DNA of 64,000 nucleotides from Enterococcus sp. 5H (lineage in GTDB: Bacteria > Bacillota > Bacilli > Lactobacillales > Enterococcaceae), in the NCBI RefSeq assembly GCF_028128615.1, contig NZ_AMDP01000022.1, positions 1 through 64,000 on the forward strand. The letters are read 5' to 3'. Shown here one piece after another: positions 36,680 to 46,577 of this stretch (position 1 is the first letter of the stretch; each line of letters begins with the position of its first letter). A program made the position numbers and the translations under genes. Under the pieces are notes generated by a model. That model worked only from the letters and a program-made list of their open reading frames with translations, made no database searches and had not been told where the DNA came from.

Positions 36680-37233
36680 TCAATACAAAACAAAATTGGC
36701 GGATTATTTTTTTGGTTAATAAACTGATAGGACAAGACATTAAATTTCTCTTGTGGTAGATTCTGACAATAATCCTGCACCAACGTTAATTCACGTTCAC
36801 CGCCATCATGCCCATAATAGACAACTAAAATAATTCGTCCTTTTGCAGCTAAGCGAGGAAGTAAGGCGTCCAAAGCCTGTTTAGTTGTTTCAGGTTTGGT
36901 CACAATCTGTTTATCACTCTTAGGTAAATAACCAAGGTTAAAAATGGCAGCAGTTAGCTTTGCATCAATTGAAACATGATTATCAATTGTTTCATGACCT
37001 TGCTGAATTAAAGTTGCTTGCTCACTTAATGATAGCTCCTGTAATTTGTTAGCTGTATTAACAAGTGCCTGTTTTTGAATATCAAATGCGTAAACTCGAC
37101 CTGTTGAACCGACTAACTGAGCTAAAAAAGCAGTATCATTTCCGTTACCCATCGTAGCATCTACTACCGAATCCCCCATATGAACAACTTCTTGCAACAA
37201 TTTATGACTGAAATGAAGTGCTGTCTGAAGCAT
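36670..37233 (-). CDS. mnmM: tRNA (mnm5s2U34) methyltransferase, YtqB/MnmM family
   Basis: 187 residues. SAM-dependent Rossmann methyltransferase: motif I is VVDATMGNGNDT, motif IV is AIFNLGYLPKSDK and the YYGHDGGERE block is typical of the YtqB family. Members methylate nm5s2U to mnm5s2U at the tRNA wobble position in Gram-positive bacteria. It overlaps the ytqA gene by one base, as is usual for this pair, which supports the assignment. Confidence 0.87.
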   Translation of the reverse strand: MLQTALHFSHKLLQEVVHMGDSVVDATMGNGNDTAFLAQLVGSTGRVYAFDIQKQALVNTANKLQELSLSEQATLIQQGHETIDNHVSIDAKLTAAIFNLGYLPKSDKQIVTKPETTKQALDALLPRLAAKGRIILVVYYGHDGGERELTLVQDYCQNLPQEKFNVLSYQFINQKNNPPILFCIEKK

Positions 37234-38201
37234 TAAATAAGCACCTCCGTTGATTTTCGAACATTATATTTCCCTTGAAAACTGTTACGATTTTTCATCT
37301 CATTATCGATCGCGTTTAAAACTTCCCATTTCTTCAAACTCCACATAGGTCCTACCAAGGTGTCAGCAGGTGCATCTCCTGTTAGACGATGGATGACAAT
37401 TTCAGGAGGAATCATTTCTAATTGATCGCAGATTACGTTTACATAATTTTCTCTAGTCATTAACTGTAAACGCCCTTCATGATAATCTCTCAGCATCCGC
37501 GTATTCGTCATTAAGTGGAGTAAATGCAGTTTGATCCCTTGAATGTCAGAATCAAGAATTGTCCGACGAACGTTTTCTTGCATCATTTCAAGTGATTCGC
37601 CCGGCAGACCATTAATTAAATGGGTACATACACGGATATTATGCTTACGTAATTTGGCAACGCCATCTAAATAGGTTTGATAATCATGAGCTCGATTAAT
37701 GGTTGCACTCGTCGTTTCATAGGTCGTTTGCAAGCCTAATTCGACCCAGACATAATAGCGTTGATTTAGTTCTGCCAAATAATCTACGACTTCATCCGGT
37801 AAACAATCCGGACGAGTTCCAATCGAAATGCCAACTACACCTTTTTCATTAACCACTTGTTCAAATCGATGGCGAATAACCTCGATTGGCGCATGGGTAT
37901 TCGTAAAGTTTTGAAAGTAAACAATATATTGATCCACTTGAGGCCATTTTTTATGCATCATGTGAATTTCTTTTTGGAACTGGATTGGTAATGGATCTTG
38001 TGGGGCAACAATCATATCGCCAGAACCAGAAACACTACAAAAAGTACAACCGCCTTTTGCGACAGTTCCATCACGATTAGGGCAATCAAAGCCCCCGTCT
38101 AAAGGAACCTTAAAAATTTTTCCGCCAAATTGCTGACGCAATGCATAATTCCAAGTATGGTAACGTTTATTTGGATCTTCAGTATAGGGAAATTCAAACA
38201 T
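37233..38201 (-). CDS. ytqA: Radical SAM protein of the YtqA (TIGR01212) family
   Basis: 322 residues. The iron-sulfur cluster motif is C-x11-C-x2-C (DCPNRDGTVAKGGCTFC), the atypical spacing of the TIGR01212/Elp3-like group. Later blocks (GISIGTRPDCLPDEV, WVELGLQTT, LHLLHLMTNT) also match. It is paired with mnmM, implying a role in wobble-uridine modification in organisms lacking the usual MnmC route. The gene starts after a pyrimidine-rich leader shared with the PAP2 gene upstream, 15 bp away. Confidence 0.9.
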   Translation of the reverse strand: MFEFPYTEDPNKRYHTWNYALRQQFGGKIFKVPLDGGFDCPNRDGTVAKGGCTFCSVSGSGDMIVAPQDPLPIQFQKEIHMMHKKWPQVDQYIVYFQNFTNTHAPIEVIRHRFEQVVNEKGVVGISIGTRPDCLPDEVVDYLAELNQRYYVWVELGLQTTYETTSATINRAHDYQTYLDGVAKLRKHNIRVCTHLINGLPGESLEMMQENVRRTILDSDIQGIKLHLLHLMTNTRMLRDYHEGRLQLMTRENYVNVICDQLEMIPPEIVIHRLTGDAPADTLVGPMWSLKKWEVLNAIDNEMKNRNSFQGKYNVRKSTEVLI

Positions 38202-38216
38202 AGTTTTTCTTCTTTC

Positions 38217-38867
38217 TTATTGTTGTTTATTTTTGAAGCGCCAAACAAATCTTTTTTCTAGATAAATAGGGTAAGTCATTAGTAACCAAGAAAGACCTAA
38301 GCAAAAACCACCCAAAACATCACTTGGGAAATGAACACCAACATAGATTCGACTGATACCAATCAAAAAGATACCTAAACCTAAAATAATTTGTAGGAAT
38401 AAACATAGATTTTTTTGCTTTACGAATTGTGGTAATAGGAAAATAATTGTACCATACAACAACATACTGCCATTGGAATGTCCACTAGGGAAACTATAGC
38501 TGTGTTCAGTGACTAAATGATCTAATGTTGGGCGCGGACGCATAAAAACTAACTTAATTAACGGGTTAGCTACTCCAGCAATTAAGGCTGTATTAATTAA
38601 TAGCCAAAGCATTTCAGCATAATATTTTCCTCTGTACAATACAAAAGCAATTACAACACAGAGAATTCCGATAGTAATTGGATCAGCAAATTTGGTAATC
38701 CAAATGAAAAAAGAATTAGCAGCAGGGTAAGGCTTACGGACGATGGATGTGAGAGTTTGATCAAACCCTTTCAGCCATTGAGAATAAAAACGAACCACAT
38801 ACCCTAGAAACATGAAAACAACTAAAAAACAGCTGCCTGCAAACTGATAGTACAATTTATTTTTCAT
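38217..38867 (-). CDS. PAP2-family phosphatase (membrane)
   Basis: 216 residues, about six transmembrane helices. The three PAP2 motifs are present: K-x6-RP as KLVFMRPRP, PSGH in YSFPSGHSNGS, and SRxYxGVHFPSDVLGG with the second histidine. Likely dephosphorylates undecaprenyl pyrophosphate or lipid phosphates outside the membrane. The start is ATG 38867 with AAAGGA upstream; the longer frame begins with a TTG that includes the ribosome binding site. It probably forms an operon with ytqA-mnmM. Confidence 0.9.
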   Translation of the reverse strand: MKNKLYYQFAGSCFLVVFMFLGYVVRFYSQWLKGFDQTLTSIVRKPYPAANSFFIWITKFADPITIGILCVVIAFVLYRGKYYAEMLWLLINTALIAGVANPLIKLVFMRPRPTLDHLVTEHSYSFPSGHSNGSMLLYGTIIFLLPQFVKQKNLCLFLQIILGLGIFLIGISRIYVGVHFPSDVLGGFCLGLSWLLMTYPIYLEKRFVWRFKNKQQ

Positions 38868-38944
38868 AAAAAATCCTTTCAAATTCAGATAAAAACTATT
38901 ATAGCATCAAACAAGTAAGAACTCATCTGAGAGTGATATATTTT

Positions 38945-38990
38945 AAAAAAAGGAAAGCTGCACCAAATAACTAAGTGAACTTTCCTTCTA
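38945..38990 (-). terminator. Terminator of DUF1700-DUF4097 operon
   Basis: On the minus strand GGAAAG pairs with CTTTCC, with inner CAC/GTG pairing, followed by TTTTTTT. Confidence 0.7.
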
Positions 38991-39016
38991 TTATATAGTA
39001 TTTTTAAGTATAAATG

Positions 39017-40048
39017 TTATTCACTTTGCTCATCTTCATATTCAGAAGGTCCTTCAACGGAAATATCACCAGATTTTGTTTTTAAGATAAGTGATTTTGT
39101 TTCTTTTCCTTTATTATAAGATGTACGCTCTTTTCCAAAAATCTTACTGTCACCAAAGTTTGTTTGTGCCTTAATTACAACATCATAGAGTATTTCATCA
39201 GTGTAAACGTTAATATCACCAAATTCTGAGGTGATAGTTAAATTTTTAGGAATGTTGCTACCAGTTAAAGTGATGTCACCATTTGTACTTTTTATGTCTG
39301 CATCGCCTTTAAGATTGATTGCATCAATATCACCATTTTTGGTTTCAATTTGTGCAACGCCTTTAATAGCATCAAGAGAGATATCACCTTCTTTAGTAAT
39401 AACTGACCAATCAGAAGAAGTGAAATCATTAATATAAACATCTCCATTTGTTGACTCAAAAGTAGCTTGATCAGAATGACTATCTGAAGAAATAGTCAAA
39501 TCGCCATTATCTGACTTGACTGAGAGTTTTTCAGAATTGATGTTGTTTATAGAAATATCTGCATTTTTTAAAGTAATATCTAAATCTTTCGTTGTTGTAT
39601 TTGAAAAAGTTATATCACCGCTAGTTTCACCGTCAATGATAATTCGTTCTGCAGTATTTGGGATAGTTAATGTTACTGAAGAACCGCGGTCAAAAAGACC
39701 AAATTGTAATCCTTTCAGCTCGGCTTTTGCCTTATTAGCATTAGCAGAAATCATTAATTGATTATCTTTTTCTTTAACATCTAAAGAACTATTAACTGTG
39801 ACTGGAACGGAACTTCTCGTATTCATTACAACTTGATCTGAGTTTTCTGATAATAGATAAAAATCTGCATTACCTGATAAGGTTAAATGGATTTCTTTTG
39901 TATTTTTTTTGTCTTTAATTTCATAAGTATCTTTTTTTATATCTGTCATCGATTTTTCAGCACGATTGAAATATACAGCACTACCAATCCCGCCAACAAT
40001 CATAGCAAGTACTCCTACACTTAGAAAAAAAGCAGTTGTCTTTTTCAT
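39017..40048 (-). CDS. DUF4097 beta-strand repeat protein, membrane-anchored
   Basis: About 343 residues: one N-terminal transmembrane helix (~5-25), then a repetitive right-handed beta structure with recurring GDI/GDL turns (NGDLTISS, NGDVYIND, EGDISLDA, NGDIDAIN, NGDITLTG, FGDINVYT, SGDISVEG). This is the DUF4097/adhesin-like fold found in cell-envelope stress modules such as LiaX. The start is ATG 40048, preceded by AGAGGTGA. It follows the DUF1700 gene by one base. I do not call it liaX because it lacks an extended N-terminal region. Confidence 0.85.
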   Translation of the reverse strand: MKKTTAFFLSVGVLAMIVGGIGSAVYFNRAEKSMTDIKKDTYEIKDKKNTKEIHLTLSGNADFYLLSENSDQVVMNTRSSVPVTVNSSLDVKEKDNQLMISANANKAKAELKGLQFGLFDRGSSVTLTIPNTAERIIIDGETSGDITFSNTTTKDLDITLKNADISINNINSEKLSVKSDNGDLTISSDSHSDQATFESTNGDVYINDFTSSDWSVITKEGDISLDAIKGVAQIETKNGDIDAINLKGDADIKSTNGDITLTGSNIPKNLTITSEFGDINVYTDEILYDVVIKAQTNFGDSKIFGKERTSYNKGKETKSLILKTKSGDISVEGPSEYEDEQSE

Positions 40049-40049
40049 C

Positions 40050-40706
40050 TTAACGTTCACCTCTTAACACACGAATATTCCAATGTAGATAACCTTTTAA
40101 TACTTTACCAAAAAATTTTGTCAAAGGTGTCATAATTAATAACCCGATGATTCCGCCTCCGAAAAGGAAAATACTAGCGAATAATTGAAACATTGAGCCA
40201 TCATTCAAACCGGATAAAACATGGAAACCTCCAAGGATTGGTGAAAATAAAAAGGCAACAGCTATTAACCAACCAGAAAAGAACAACAGAATAATTGCAA
40301 AAATAAACCAAAATGCAAATAAGAAATTTAATGAAAGAATTCCTGCAACTTGGCAGAAACGAACAAATCCATTGTGACGAGTTTGTTCATATTGCTGATA
40401 CGCGTAATCGTATGGATGTTCTGATGTTTCTTCGGTGTACTGCTCTGTGTTTGCTTCTGGCTGGATTTCTTGCCAGCCATCGCGTTCAAGTCTTTTTTCA
40501 GGAACAGAAATGTCGAATTCTTGTAGAATTTCTTCAGCAATTGCGCGTGGCTTACCTAAATTTTTAGCAATTTCTTCTTCAGCTTCACCAGCTGCAGAGC
40601 GCTCATTAAAGATTGTTTCGTATTTATTTAAGATAAACGCTTGTTGTTGCCCTGAAAGAGGCTTTAAGTAGATTTTTAATTCAATTAGAAAATGTTCCTT
40701 GTTCAT
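40050..40706 (-). CDS. DUF1700-family membrane protein
   Basis: 218 residues. The N-terminal ~75 form the typical DUF1700 helical domain (FLIELKIYLKPLSGQQQAFILNKY, GKPRAIAEEIL), then an acidic linker and three membrane helices. DUF1700 and DUF4097 genes usually travel with a PadR-type regulator; none is present here. Probably an envelope-stress module. The promoter is at 40750-40778. Confidence 0.85.
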   Translation of the reverse strand: MNKEHFLIELKIYLKPLSGQQQAFILNKYETIFNERSAAGEAEEEIAKNLGKPRAIAEEILQEFDISVPEKRLERDGWQEIQPEANTEQYTEETSEHPYDYAYQQYEQTRHNGFVRFCQVAGILSLNFLFAFWFIFAIILLFFSGWLIAVAFLFSPILGGFHVLSGLNDGSMFQLFASIFLFGGGIIGLLIMTPLTKFFGKVLKGYLHWNIRVLRGER

Positions 40707-40749
40707 CTTTTTCCCCCACTTTTTTTACAAACTTGTTTCTTCTTTATTC

Positions 40750-40778
40750 ACTATAATTTCTTTTTATGACAATAACAA
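40750..40778 (-). promoter_or_regulatory. Promoter of DUF1700 operon
   Basis: On the minus strand TTGTTA, 17-bp spacer, TATAGT. Confidence 0.6.
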
Positions 40779-40951
40779 GTGCTTAATTAAAAAATCGGCC
40801 TAAGGTAAAGAAACGTATCAGTCTTGAGACCTAGTAGTAGATTATAAACGAAAAATGTAGTAAAAATAAAATATGGATAAAAAAAGTATCTTATGTGAAT
40901 TTCCTTATTGTTTGATAATTAAAAAATATTTCTATTTTCCTTAGAAAAGGT

Positions 40952-40957
40952 TATACT
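40952..40957 (+). promoter_or_regulatory. -10 box of autolysin gene
   Basis: TATACT with a weak -35 (TTTCTA at 40929-40934, 17-bp spacer). Confidence 0.5.
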
Positions 40958-41000
40958 ATAGTTCAAGGAATAGTTTTTTAGAAAATTCGGAGGATAGCTT

Positions 41001-43061
41001 ATGGGAAAGTACAAAATATCAAGAAAAGAGCGGAGGAAAGCTGAACAGAATAAGCTTGCATCAATGCAGCTAAAAAAAGGAACGACTGTTCTTAGTTCAG
41101 CGCTTGTTGTTTCATCGATTGCAGCGCCGATTGCAGCGCCGAAAATTGCTGAAGCTACAGAAGATCAAACGCCAAGTGCACAAATTGGCTACACAAATAC
41201 TCAAACATATACAGATGCCGTTCAAGAACAAACAACGACGCCTGACTCTAACGATTCGATGACACAAGATACTCAGACATCAACTCCTGAAACAGATACG
41301 CCTGATTCTTCGTCTGAAACACAAGACTCATCTGAATTAAGTACATCAGAAACAACACAAAATACAGAAGAACAAGAACTGGTAGATCAAGCGACTGATT
41401 TATCTACAGCTGAAGAAGTTGTTGGTCCTGAATTACGTTCATCAGTTTCCGCATTTTCAGCTCAAACTAGAAGTCTTAACCCAAGTGCTTTTATTGCAGA
41501 AATTGCAGGTCATGCCCAATCTGTTGCAGCTGCTAATGATTTATATGCTTCTGTAATGATGGCACAAGCAATTTTGGAAAGTGATTGGGGTAGAAGCACA
41601 TTATCTACAGCACCAAACTATAATTTATTTGGGATTAAAGGTAGTTATCAAGGGCAATCTGTTAATATGCTGACATGGGAAGTTCTTAATGGACAGTGGG
41701 TTCAAGTAACAGCTGCATTTAGAAAATATCCTTCATTCTCAGAATCGTTTGGTGACAATGCGTATGTTTTAAGAAACACATCTTTTCAAGCTGGTGTTTA
41801 CTTTTATTCAGGTGCATGGAAAAGCAATACTAACTCATACCAAGATGCTACAGCGTGGTTAACTGGTCGTTATGCAACGGATCCTAGCTATAATACTAAA
41901 TTGAATAATATTATTACAACCTACAATTTAACTCAATACGATACTCCTTCTACTGGAGGCAACACTGGTGGTAACACTGGCGGCAGTACAGGTGGTAATA
42001 ATGGAGGAAGTACTGGCGGCGGTACAACGACTCAAGATGTAACTCATACAGTAAAAGCAGGAGATAGTCTTTGGGCATTGGCATCTCAGTATGGCACAAC
42101 TATAGCCAACATTAAAAGCTGGAACAACCTTTCTGGAGATGTCATTTATGTTGGTCAAAAATTGATTGTTGGAAAAGGCACTGGTAATAGCGGAAGCGGT
42201 AGTACTGGAGGTAACACAGGCGGATCAACAGGAAATAATACTGGTGGTTCCGGCAATACGAGTACAACAAATACGTATTACACAGTGAAATCAGGTGATT
42301 CACTATGGGCGATTGCTAATGCAAATGGTGTAAGTATCGCAAATCTTCGCCAATGGAATAATATAAGCGGAGATATCATTCATCCTGGTCAACGTTTGAT
42401 TGTGAAACAAGGAAGCACTGGTGGTAATAGTGGAAGTACCGGTGGCAACACAGGCGGATCAACAGGAAATAATACTGGTGGTTCCGGCAATACAAGTACA
42501 ACAAATACGTACTATACTGTAAAATCAGGTGACTCATTATGGGCGATTGCCAATGCGAACGGCGTAAGTATTGCGAACCTTCGTCAATGGAATAGCTTGA
42601 GTGGAGACATTATTTATCCCGGTCAACGTTTGATTGTAAAACAAGGCAGTACGGGTGGAAGTAATTCAGGCAATACAGGCGGATCAACAGGTAATACAGG
42701 TTCATCTAATAATACAAGTACAGCAAATGGCTATTACACAGTGAAATCAGGCGATTCGCTATGGGCGATTGCCAATGCAAATGGTGTAAGTATCGTAAAT
42801 CTTCGCCAATGGAACAATATAAGCGGAGATATCATTCATCCCGGTCAACGTTTAATTGTGAAGCAAGGAAGTACTGGTTCATCTACTTCTTCAAACAGCC
42901 AAAGCGGCAGTTCAAGTAGTAGCAGCAGTCATAAAGTGAAAAGTGGAGATACATTGTGGGATCTTGCTCAGACTTACGGTACAAGCGTTCAAAAGCTTAA
43001 ACAATTAAATGGACTTTCAAGTGATGTCATTTATATTGGTCAAACACTTAAAGTTAAATAA
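41001..43061 (+). CDS. AtlA-like autolysin: GH73 N-acetylglucosaminidase with five LysM repeats
   Basis: 686 residues. An N-terminal basic segment and signal sequence (core ~28-50) precede a Thr/Glu/Ser-rich spacer (~50-135). Then comes a GH73 glucosaminidase domain (~150-310; catalytic Glu in QAILESDWG, then YNLFGIKG), and five LysM modules (each YTVKSGDSLWAIA...IIxPGQRLIVK) joined by Gly/Ser/Asn/Thr linkers. It cleaves peptidoglycan glycan strands for daughter-cell separation. E. faecalis AtlA has the same order with six LysM, so this is one shorter. LysM 2-4 are nearly identical, so the copy number may change by recombination. Confidence 0.93.
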   Translation: MGKYKISRKERRKAEQNKLASMQLKKGTTVLSSALVVSSIAAPIAAPKIAEATEDQTPSAQIGYTNTQTYTDAVQEQTTTPDSNDSMTQDTQTSTPETDTPDSSSETQDSSELSTSETTQNTEEQELVDQATDLSTAEEVVGPELRSSVSAFSAQTRSLNPSAFIAEIAGHAQSVAAANDLYASVMMAQAILESDWGRSTLSTAPNYNLFGIKGSYQGQSVNMLTWEVLNGQWVQVTAAFRKYPSFSESFGDNAYVLRNTSFQAGVYFYSGAWKSNTNSYQDATAWLTGRYATDPSYNTKLNNIITTYNLTQYDTPSTGGNTGGNTGGSTGGNNGGSTGGGTTTQDVTHTVKAGDSLWALASQYGTTIANIKSWNNLSGDVIYVGQKLIVGKGTGNSGSGSTGGNTGGSTGNNTGGSGNTSTTNTYYTVKSGDSLWAIANANGVSIANLRQWNNISGDIIHPGQRLIVKQGSTGGNSGSTGGNTGGSTGNNTGGSGNTSTTNTYYTVKSGDSLWAIANANGVSIANLRQWNSLSGDIIYPGQRLIVKQGSTGGSNSGNTGGSTGNTGSSNNTSTANGYYTVKSGDSLWAIANANGVSIVNLRQWNNISGDIIHPGQRLIVKQGSTGSSTSSNSQSGSSSSSSSHKVKSGDTLWDLAQTYGTSVQKLKQLNGLSSDVIYIGQTLKVK

Positions 43062-43066
43062 AACAA

Positions 43067-43095
43067 TTGAAATCCGCAGCGAAATTTGATAGTAT
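43067..43095 (+). promoter_or_regulatory. Promoter of leuS
   Basis: TTGAAA (43067-43072), 17-bp spacer, TAGTAT (43090-43095), starting only 6 bp after the autolysin stop. Confidence 0.6.
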
Positions 43096-43101
43096 GAAGT
43101 C

Positions 43102-43418
43102 ACAATAATAACACAACAGTGAAAAGGAATAGTAGAAAGAACCATGTTTTAGAGAGTGTATGGTTGGTGAAAATACACACAGAAGCTTTCGAACTCGCCT
43201 TTGAGTTATTTTACTGAATTTGATTGGAAAAATGATTTTTATGCAGATTTTTATTTAAGATAATCTGTAAAGGAATCGGTAGTTTTTCAAAATTTTAGTA
43301 AGTAAAATCGGTGTCGACCGTTACAACGTTAAGGCTTGTATCTTGATACAAGTAAAGTTAGGTGGTACCACGTTGCATGCACACGTCCTATAGGAATTTT
43401 TCCTGTAGGACGTTTTTG
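43102..43418 (+). promoter_or_regulatory. T-box leader, leucine-specific
   Basis: Stem I has AGAGAGTGTATGGTTGGTGA and a specifier loop GAACTCGCCTTTGAG, giving the Leu codon CTC at 43194-43196. The T-box GGTGGTACCACG is at 43361-43372. The terminator is GTCCTATAGGAA / TTCCTGTAGGAC followed by GTTTTTG (43385-43417). Uncharged tRNA-Leu should pair with the specifier and T-box to permit read-through into leuS. Confidence 0.93.
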
Positions 43419-43421
43419 TTG

Positions 43422-43738
43422 TGAATCACTGCGACTGGCTATGCCAGAGCAGATGATGAACAATACTTGGCGACCAACGGGAGCGAAGTTACCAAACTAC
43501 TGAATCACTACACTTCGTTACGATCGCATCAATTTCTAAGAGCGAAAGCTCAAAGAATTGAAGGACTGCGACTGGCTATGCCAGAGCAGATGATGAACAA
43601 TACTTGGCGACCAACGGGAGCGAAGTTACCAAACTACTGAATCACTACACTTCGTTACGATCGCATCAATTTCTAAGAGCGAAAGCTCAAAGAATTGAAG
43701 GACTGTGACTGGCTATGCCAGAGCAGATGCTGAACAAT
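43422..43738 (+). repeat. Interspersed repeat family A: two identical 137-bp tandem units plus a third partial
   Basis: Units at 43431-43567 and 43568-43704 are identical; a partial copy runs 43705-43738 with two changes. An eight-base junction (GAATCACT) lies at 43423-43430 directly after the T-box terminator. Each unit contains small hairpins, such as GAGC-GAAA-GCTC and CTGGC-TAT-GCCAG. It lies in the 5' UTR of leuS and has no ORF. Bases 43739-43902 hold nothing else recognisable. Confidence 0.92.
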
Positions 43739-43902
43739 AATTTTGGTTAGCAAAGGGAACAAATATCCTGAACTAAAGAAGCTCCTCAACTTGGAGTGAA
43801 ATAGTCAGAGAAAAGCTGACACGCTAATAAAATACAGCAGGAAAATCTTAAAAAATGTAAAACCTAACAATCGTTAGTTAAAAATAGGAGGAGAAATCAC
43901 TA

Positions 43903-46416
43903 ATGAGTTACGATCACAAAAAAATCGAGAAAAAGTGGCAAAAATACTGGGCAAAGCATAATAGCTTTACTACACACGATGATCCAAGCAAAAAGAAATT
44001 TTACGCTTTAGATATGTTTCCATACCCATCAGGTCAAGGTCTGCACGTTGGACATCCGGAAGGTTACACAGCAACTGATATTTTATCACGTATGAAAAGA
44101 AGTCAAGGTTACAGTGTTTTACATCCGATGGGTTGGGATGCATTTGGCTTACCGGCTGAACAATACGCACTTGATACAGGAAATGACCCAGCAGAATTTA
44201 CGAAAAAAAATATTGAAACCTTCAAACGCCAAATTAACTCATTAGGATTCAGCTATGATTGGAATCGTGAGATCAACACAACAGACCCAGAGTATTATAA
44301 ATGGACACAATGGATTTTTACAAAATTATATGAACATGGTTTAGCTTACGAAGCAGAAGTAGCGGTTAACTGGGTACCTGAATTGGGTACAGTAATTTCT
44401 AACGAGGAAGTCATCGATGGAAAAAGTGAACGTGGTGGCTATGACGTGATTAGAAAACCAATGCGTCAATGGATGTTAAAAATTACTGCTTACGCTGACC
44501 GTTTACTTGATGATTTAGATTTGGTTGATTGGCCGGAAAATATTAAAGATATGCAGCGTAATTGGATTGGCCGTTCAGAAGGCGCTGCTGTTGATTTCAA
44601 AGTAAAAGATAGTGATGAAACAATTACTGTTTTTACTACTCGTGCAGATACATTATTTGGTGCAACATATGTGGTTTTAGCGCCTGAATTGAATTTAGTA
44701 GATGAGATCACAACACCCGAACAAAAAGCTGCAGTCGAAGCTTACCAAGATGAAGTAAGTAAAAAATCAGACTTAGATCGAACAGATTTATCTAAAACCA
44801 AAACTGGAGCTTTTACCGGAGCTTATGCAATTAATCCAGTGAATGGTAAAGAAGTCCCAATCTGGATTGCGGATTATGTTTTAGCTAGCTATGGAACAGG
44901 TGCAGTAATGGCAGTTCCGGCACATGATGAAAGAGACTATGAATTTGCTGACAAATTCGGTATTGAAAAAATCCAAGTAATTGATGGTGGAGATATTACC
45001 AAAGAAGCCTACGCTGGCGACGGAGCCCACATTAATTCCGATTTTCTAAATGGTTTAAATAAAGAGGAAGCCAACGAAAAAATGTATCAATGGTTGGAAG
45101 AAAATAGCTGTGGGAAAAAAGAAGTAACATATCGTTTGCGTGATTGGCTATTTTCTCGTCAACGCTATTGGGGTGAACCAATTCCTGTTATCCATTGGGA
45201 AGACGGCACAACTACAACAGTTCCAGAAGCTGAATTACCATTGACGTTACCGAAAACTGACGATATTAAACCAAGCGGAACAGGTGAATCACCACTTGCA
45301 AATATCACTGACTGGATTAATGTTGTTGATCCTGAAACAGGTAAAAAAGGTAAACGAGAAACAAATACAATGCCACAATGGGCAGGTAGTTCATGGTATC
45401 ATTTACGCTATATTGATCCACATAACAAACACGAACTTGCTAACTTTGAAAAATTAGAACGCTGGTTGCCAGTAGATATCTATATTGGTGGGGCAGAACA
45501 TGCAGTACTTCACTTATTGTATGCTCGTTTCTGGCATAAATTCTTATATGATATCGGTGTAGTTCCAACAAAAGAACCATATCAAAAACTATATAACCAA
45601 GGCATGATCTTAGGTCAAAGTTTCCGTGACAGTCGTGGTGTATTGGTTCCTACTAATATGGTGGAAAAACGTGATAGTGCTTGGGTAAACATTGAAACGG
45701 GTGAAGAATTAGAAGAAGCGCCAGCTAAAATGAGTAAGTCCTTGAAAAACGTTGTTAACCCAGATGATGTTATTGAAAAATATGGAGCTGATACGTTAAG
45801 AATGTATGAAATGTTCATGGGACCTTTAGATGCATCAATTGCTTGGAGCGAAAATGGACTAGAAGGCAGTCGTAAATTCTTAGATCGTGTTTGGCGCTTA
45901 ATTGTAGATGAGAATAACAAAATGCGTGATCGCATTACAACTATGAATGATGGACGATTAACTAAAGTTTATAACCAAACAGTCAAAAAAGTTACCGAAG
46001 ATATGGAAAACATGCACTTTAATACAGCGATTTCTCAATTAATGGTATTTGTTAATGAAGCAAACAAAGTAGATGCTTTGCCATATGAATATATCGAAGG
46101 CTTTGTTCAACTAGTAGCGCCAATTGCGCCTCATATTGGTGAAGAACTATGGGCAATTTTAGGAAATGAAGAAAGTTTAACAAATGTGCCTTGGCCGACA
46201 TACGATGAATCAGCTTTAGTCGAAGATGAGATTGAAATCGTCTTCCAAGTTAATGGTAAAGTTCGCGGCAAACTAACAATTTCCCGCGGATTAAGTAAAG
46301 AAGAATTAGAAGAAAAAGCTTTAGATTCTGAAAGTATCAAACCTTTTATTGAAGGAAAAACAATTCGTAAAGTAATCGTTGTACCAGATAAATTAGTAAA
46401 TATTGTAGCGAATTAA
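43903..46416 (+). CDS. leuS: Leucyl-tRNA synthetase
   Basis: 837 residues, class Ia synthetase. HIGH motif as HVGH in [17 protein letters not shown] as [12 protein letters not shown]1 editing domain in the middle ([18 protein letters not shown]), and a C-terminal anticodon-binding and tail domain. Charges tRNA-Leu and edits mischarged norvaline/isoleucine. AGGAGGAG precedes the ATG. Controlled by the Leu T-box 485 bp upstream; the distance is enlarged by the repeat array. Confidence 0.99.
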   Translation: MSYDHKKIEKKWQKYWAKHNSFTTHDDPSKKKFYALDMFPYPSGQGLHVGHPEGYTATDILSRMKRSQGYSVLHPMGWDAFGLPAEQYALDTGNDPAEFTKKNIETFKRQINSLGFSYDWNREINTTDPEYYKWTQWIFTKLYEHGLAYEAEVAVNWVPELGTVISNEEVIDGKSERGGYDVIRKPMRQWMLKITAYADRLLDDLDLVDWPENIKDMQRNWIGRSEGAAVDFKVKDSDETITVFTTRADTLFGATYVVLAPELNLVDEITTPEQKAAVEAYQDEVSKKSDLDRTDLSKTKTGAFTGAYAINPVNGKEVPIWIADYVLASYGTGAVMAVPAHDERDYEFADKFGIEKIQVIDGGDITKEAYAGDGAHINSDFLNGLNKEEANEKMYQWLEENSCGKKEVTYRLRDWLFSRQRYWGEPIPVIHWEDGTTTTVPEAELPLTLPKTDDIKPSGTGESPLANITDWINVVDPETGKKGKRETNTMPQWAGSSWYHLRYIDPHNKHELANFEKLERWLPVDIYIGGAEHAVLHLLYARFWHKFLYDIGVVPTKEPYQKLYNQGMILGQSFRDSRGVLVPTNMVEKRDSAWVNIETGEELEEAPAKMSKSLKNVVNPDDVIEKYGADTLRMYEMFMGPLDASIAWSENGLEGSRKFLDRVWRLIVDENNKMRDRITTMNDGRLTKVYNQTVKKVTEDMENMHFNTAISQLMVFVNEANKVDALPYEYIEGFVQLVAPIAPHIGEELWAILGNEESLTNVPWPTYDESALVEDEIEIVFQVNGKVRGKLTISRGLSKEELEEKALDSESIKPFIEGKTIRKVIVVPDKLVNIVAN

Positions 46417-46419
46417 ATA

Positions 46420-46555
46420 ATTTGAGTAGGTTGGAAAAGAAGTGTTAAACCTCGAGAAATAAGAGGTGGTTGCTTCTGCTCTCGCCATTTATTCGGGTGT
46501 CGTGTGTGGGATAAAACTAACCTTTGGTTTTGTCCCGCACATTTCTTTATTTTAA
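46420..46555 (-). repeat. Interspersed repeat family B (minus orientation), serves as leuS terminator
   Basis: Read on the minus strand: GGGACAAAAC ... GTTTTATCCCACAC hairpin, the invariant CCGAATAAATGGCGAG, then CTTATTTCTCGAGG and TTTAACACTTCTTTTCCAACC. The same order of blocks occurs at 57597-57775. On the + strand the GGG..TAAAAC/GTTTTGTCCC hairpin is followed by a T-rich stretch and can end leuS transcripts. Confidence 0.75.
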
Positions 46556-46577
46556 GCCAAAAAAGGAGTAGATAAAG

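Noticed and set aside
39017-40706. liaXYZ stress operon
   Set aside because: The DUF4097 protein is shorter than LiaX and the partner is DUF1700, not a PspC-type LiaY; no liaZ-like gene follows.
41940-42900. Regularly spaced near-identical DNA repeats resembling a CRISPR or minisatellite
   Set aside because: They are in frame and encode LysM modules and Gly/Ser/Thr linkers of the autolysin.
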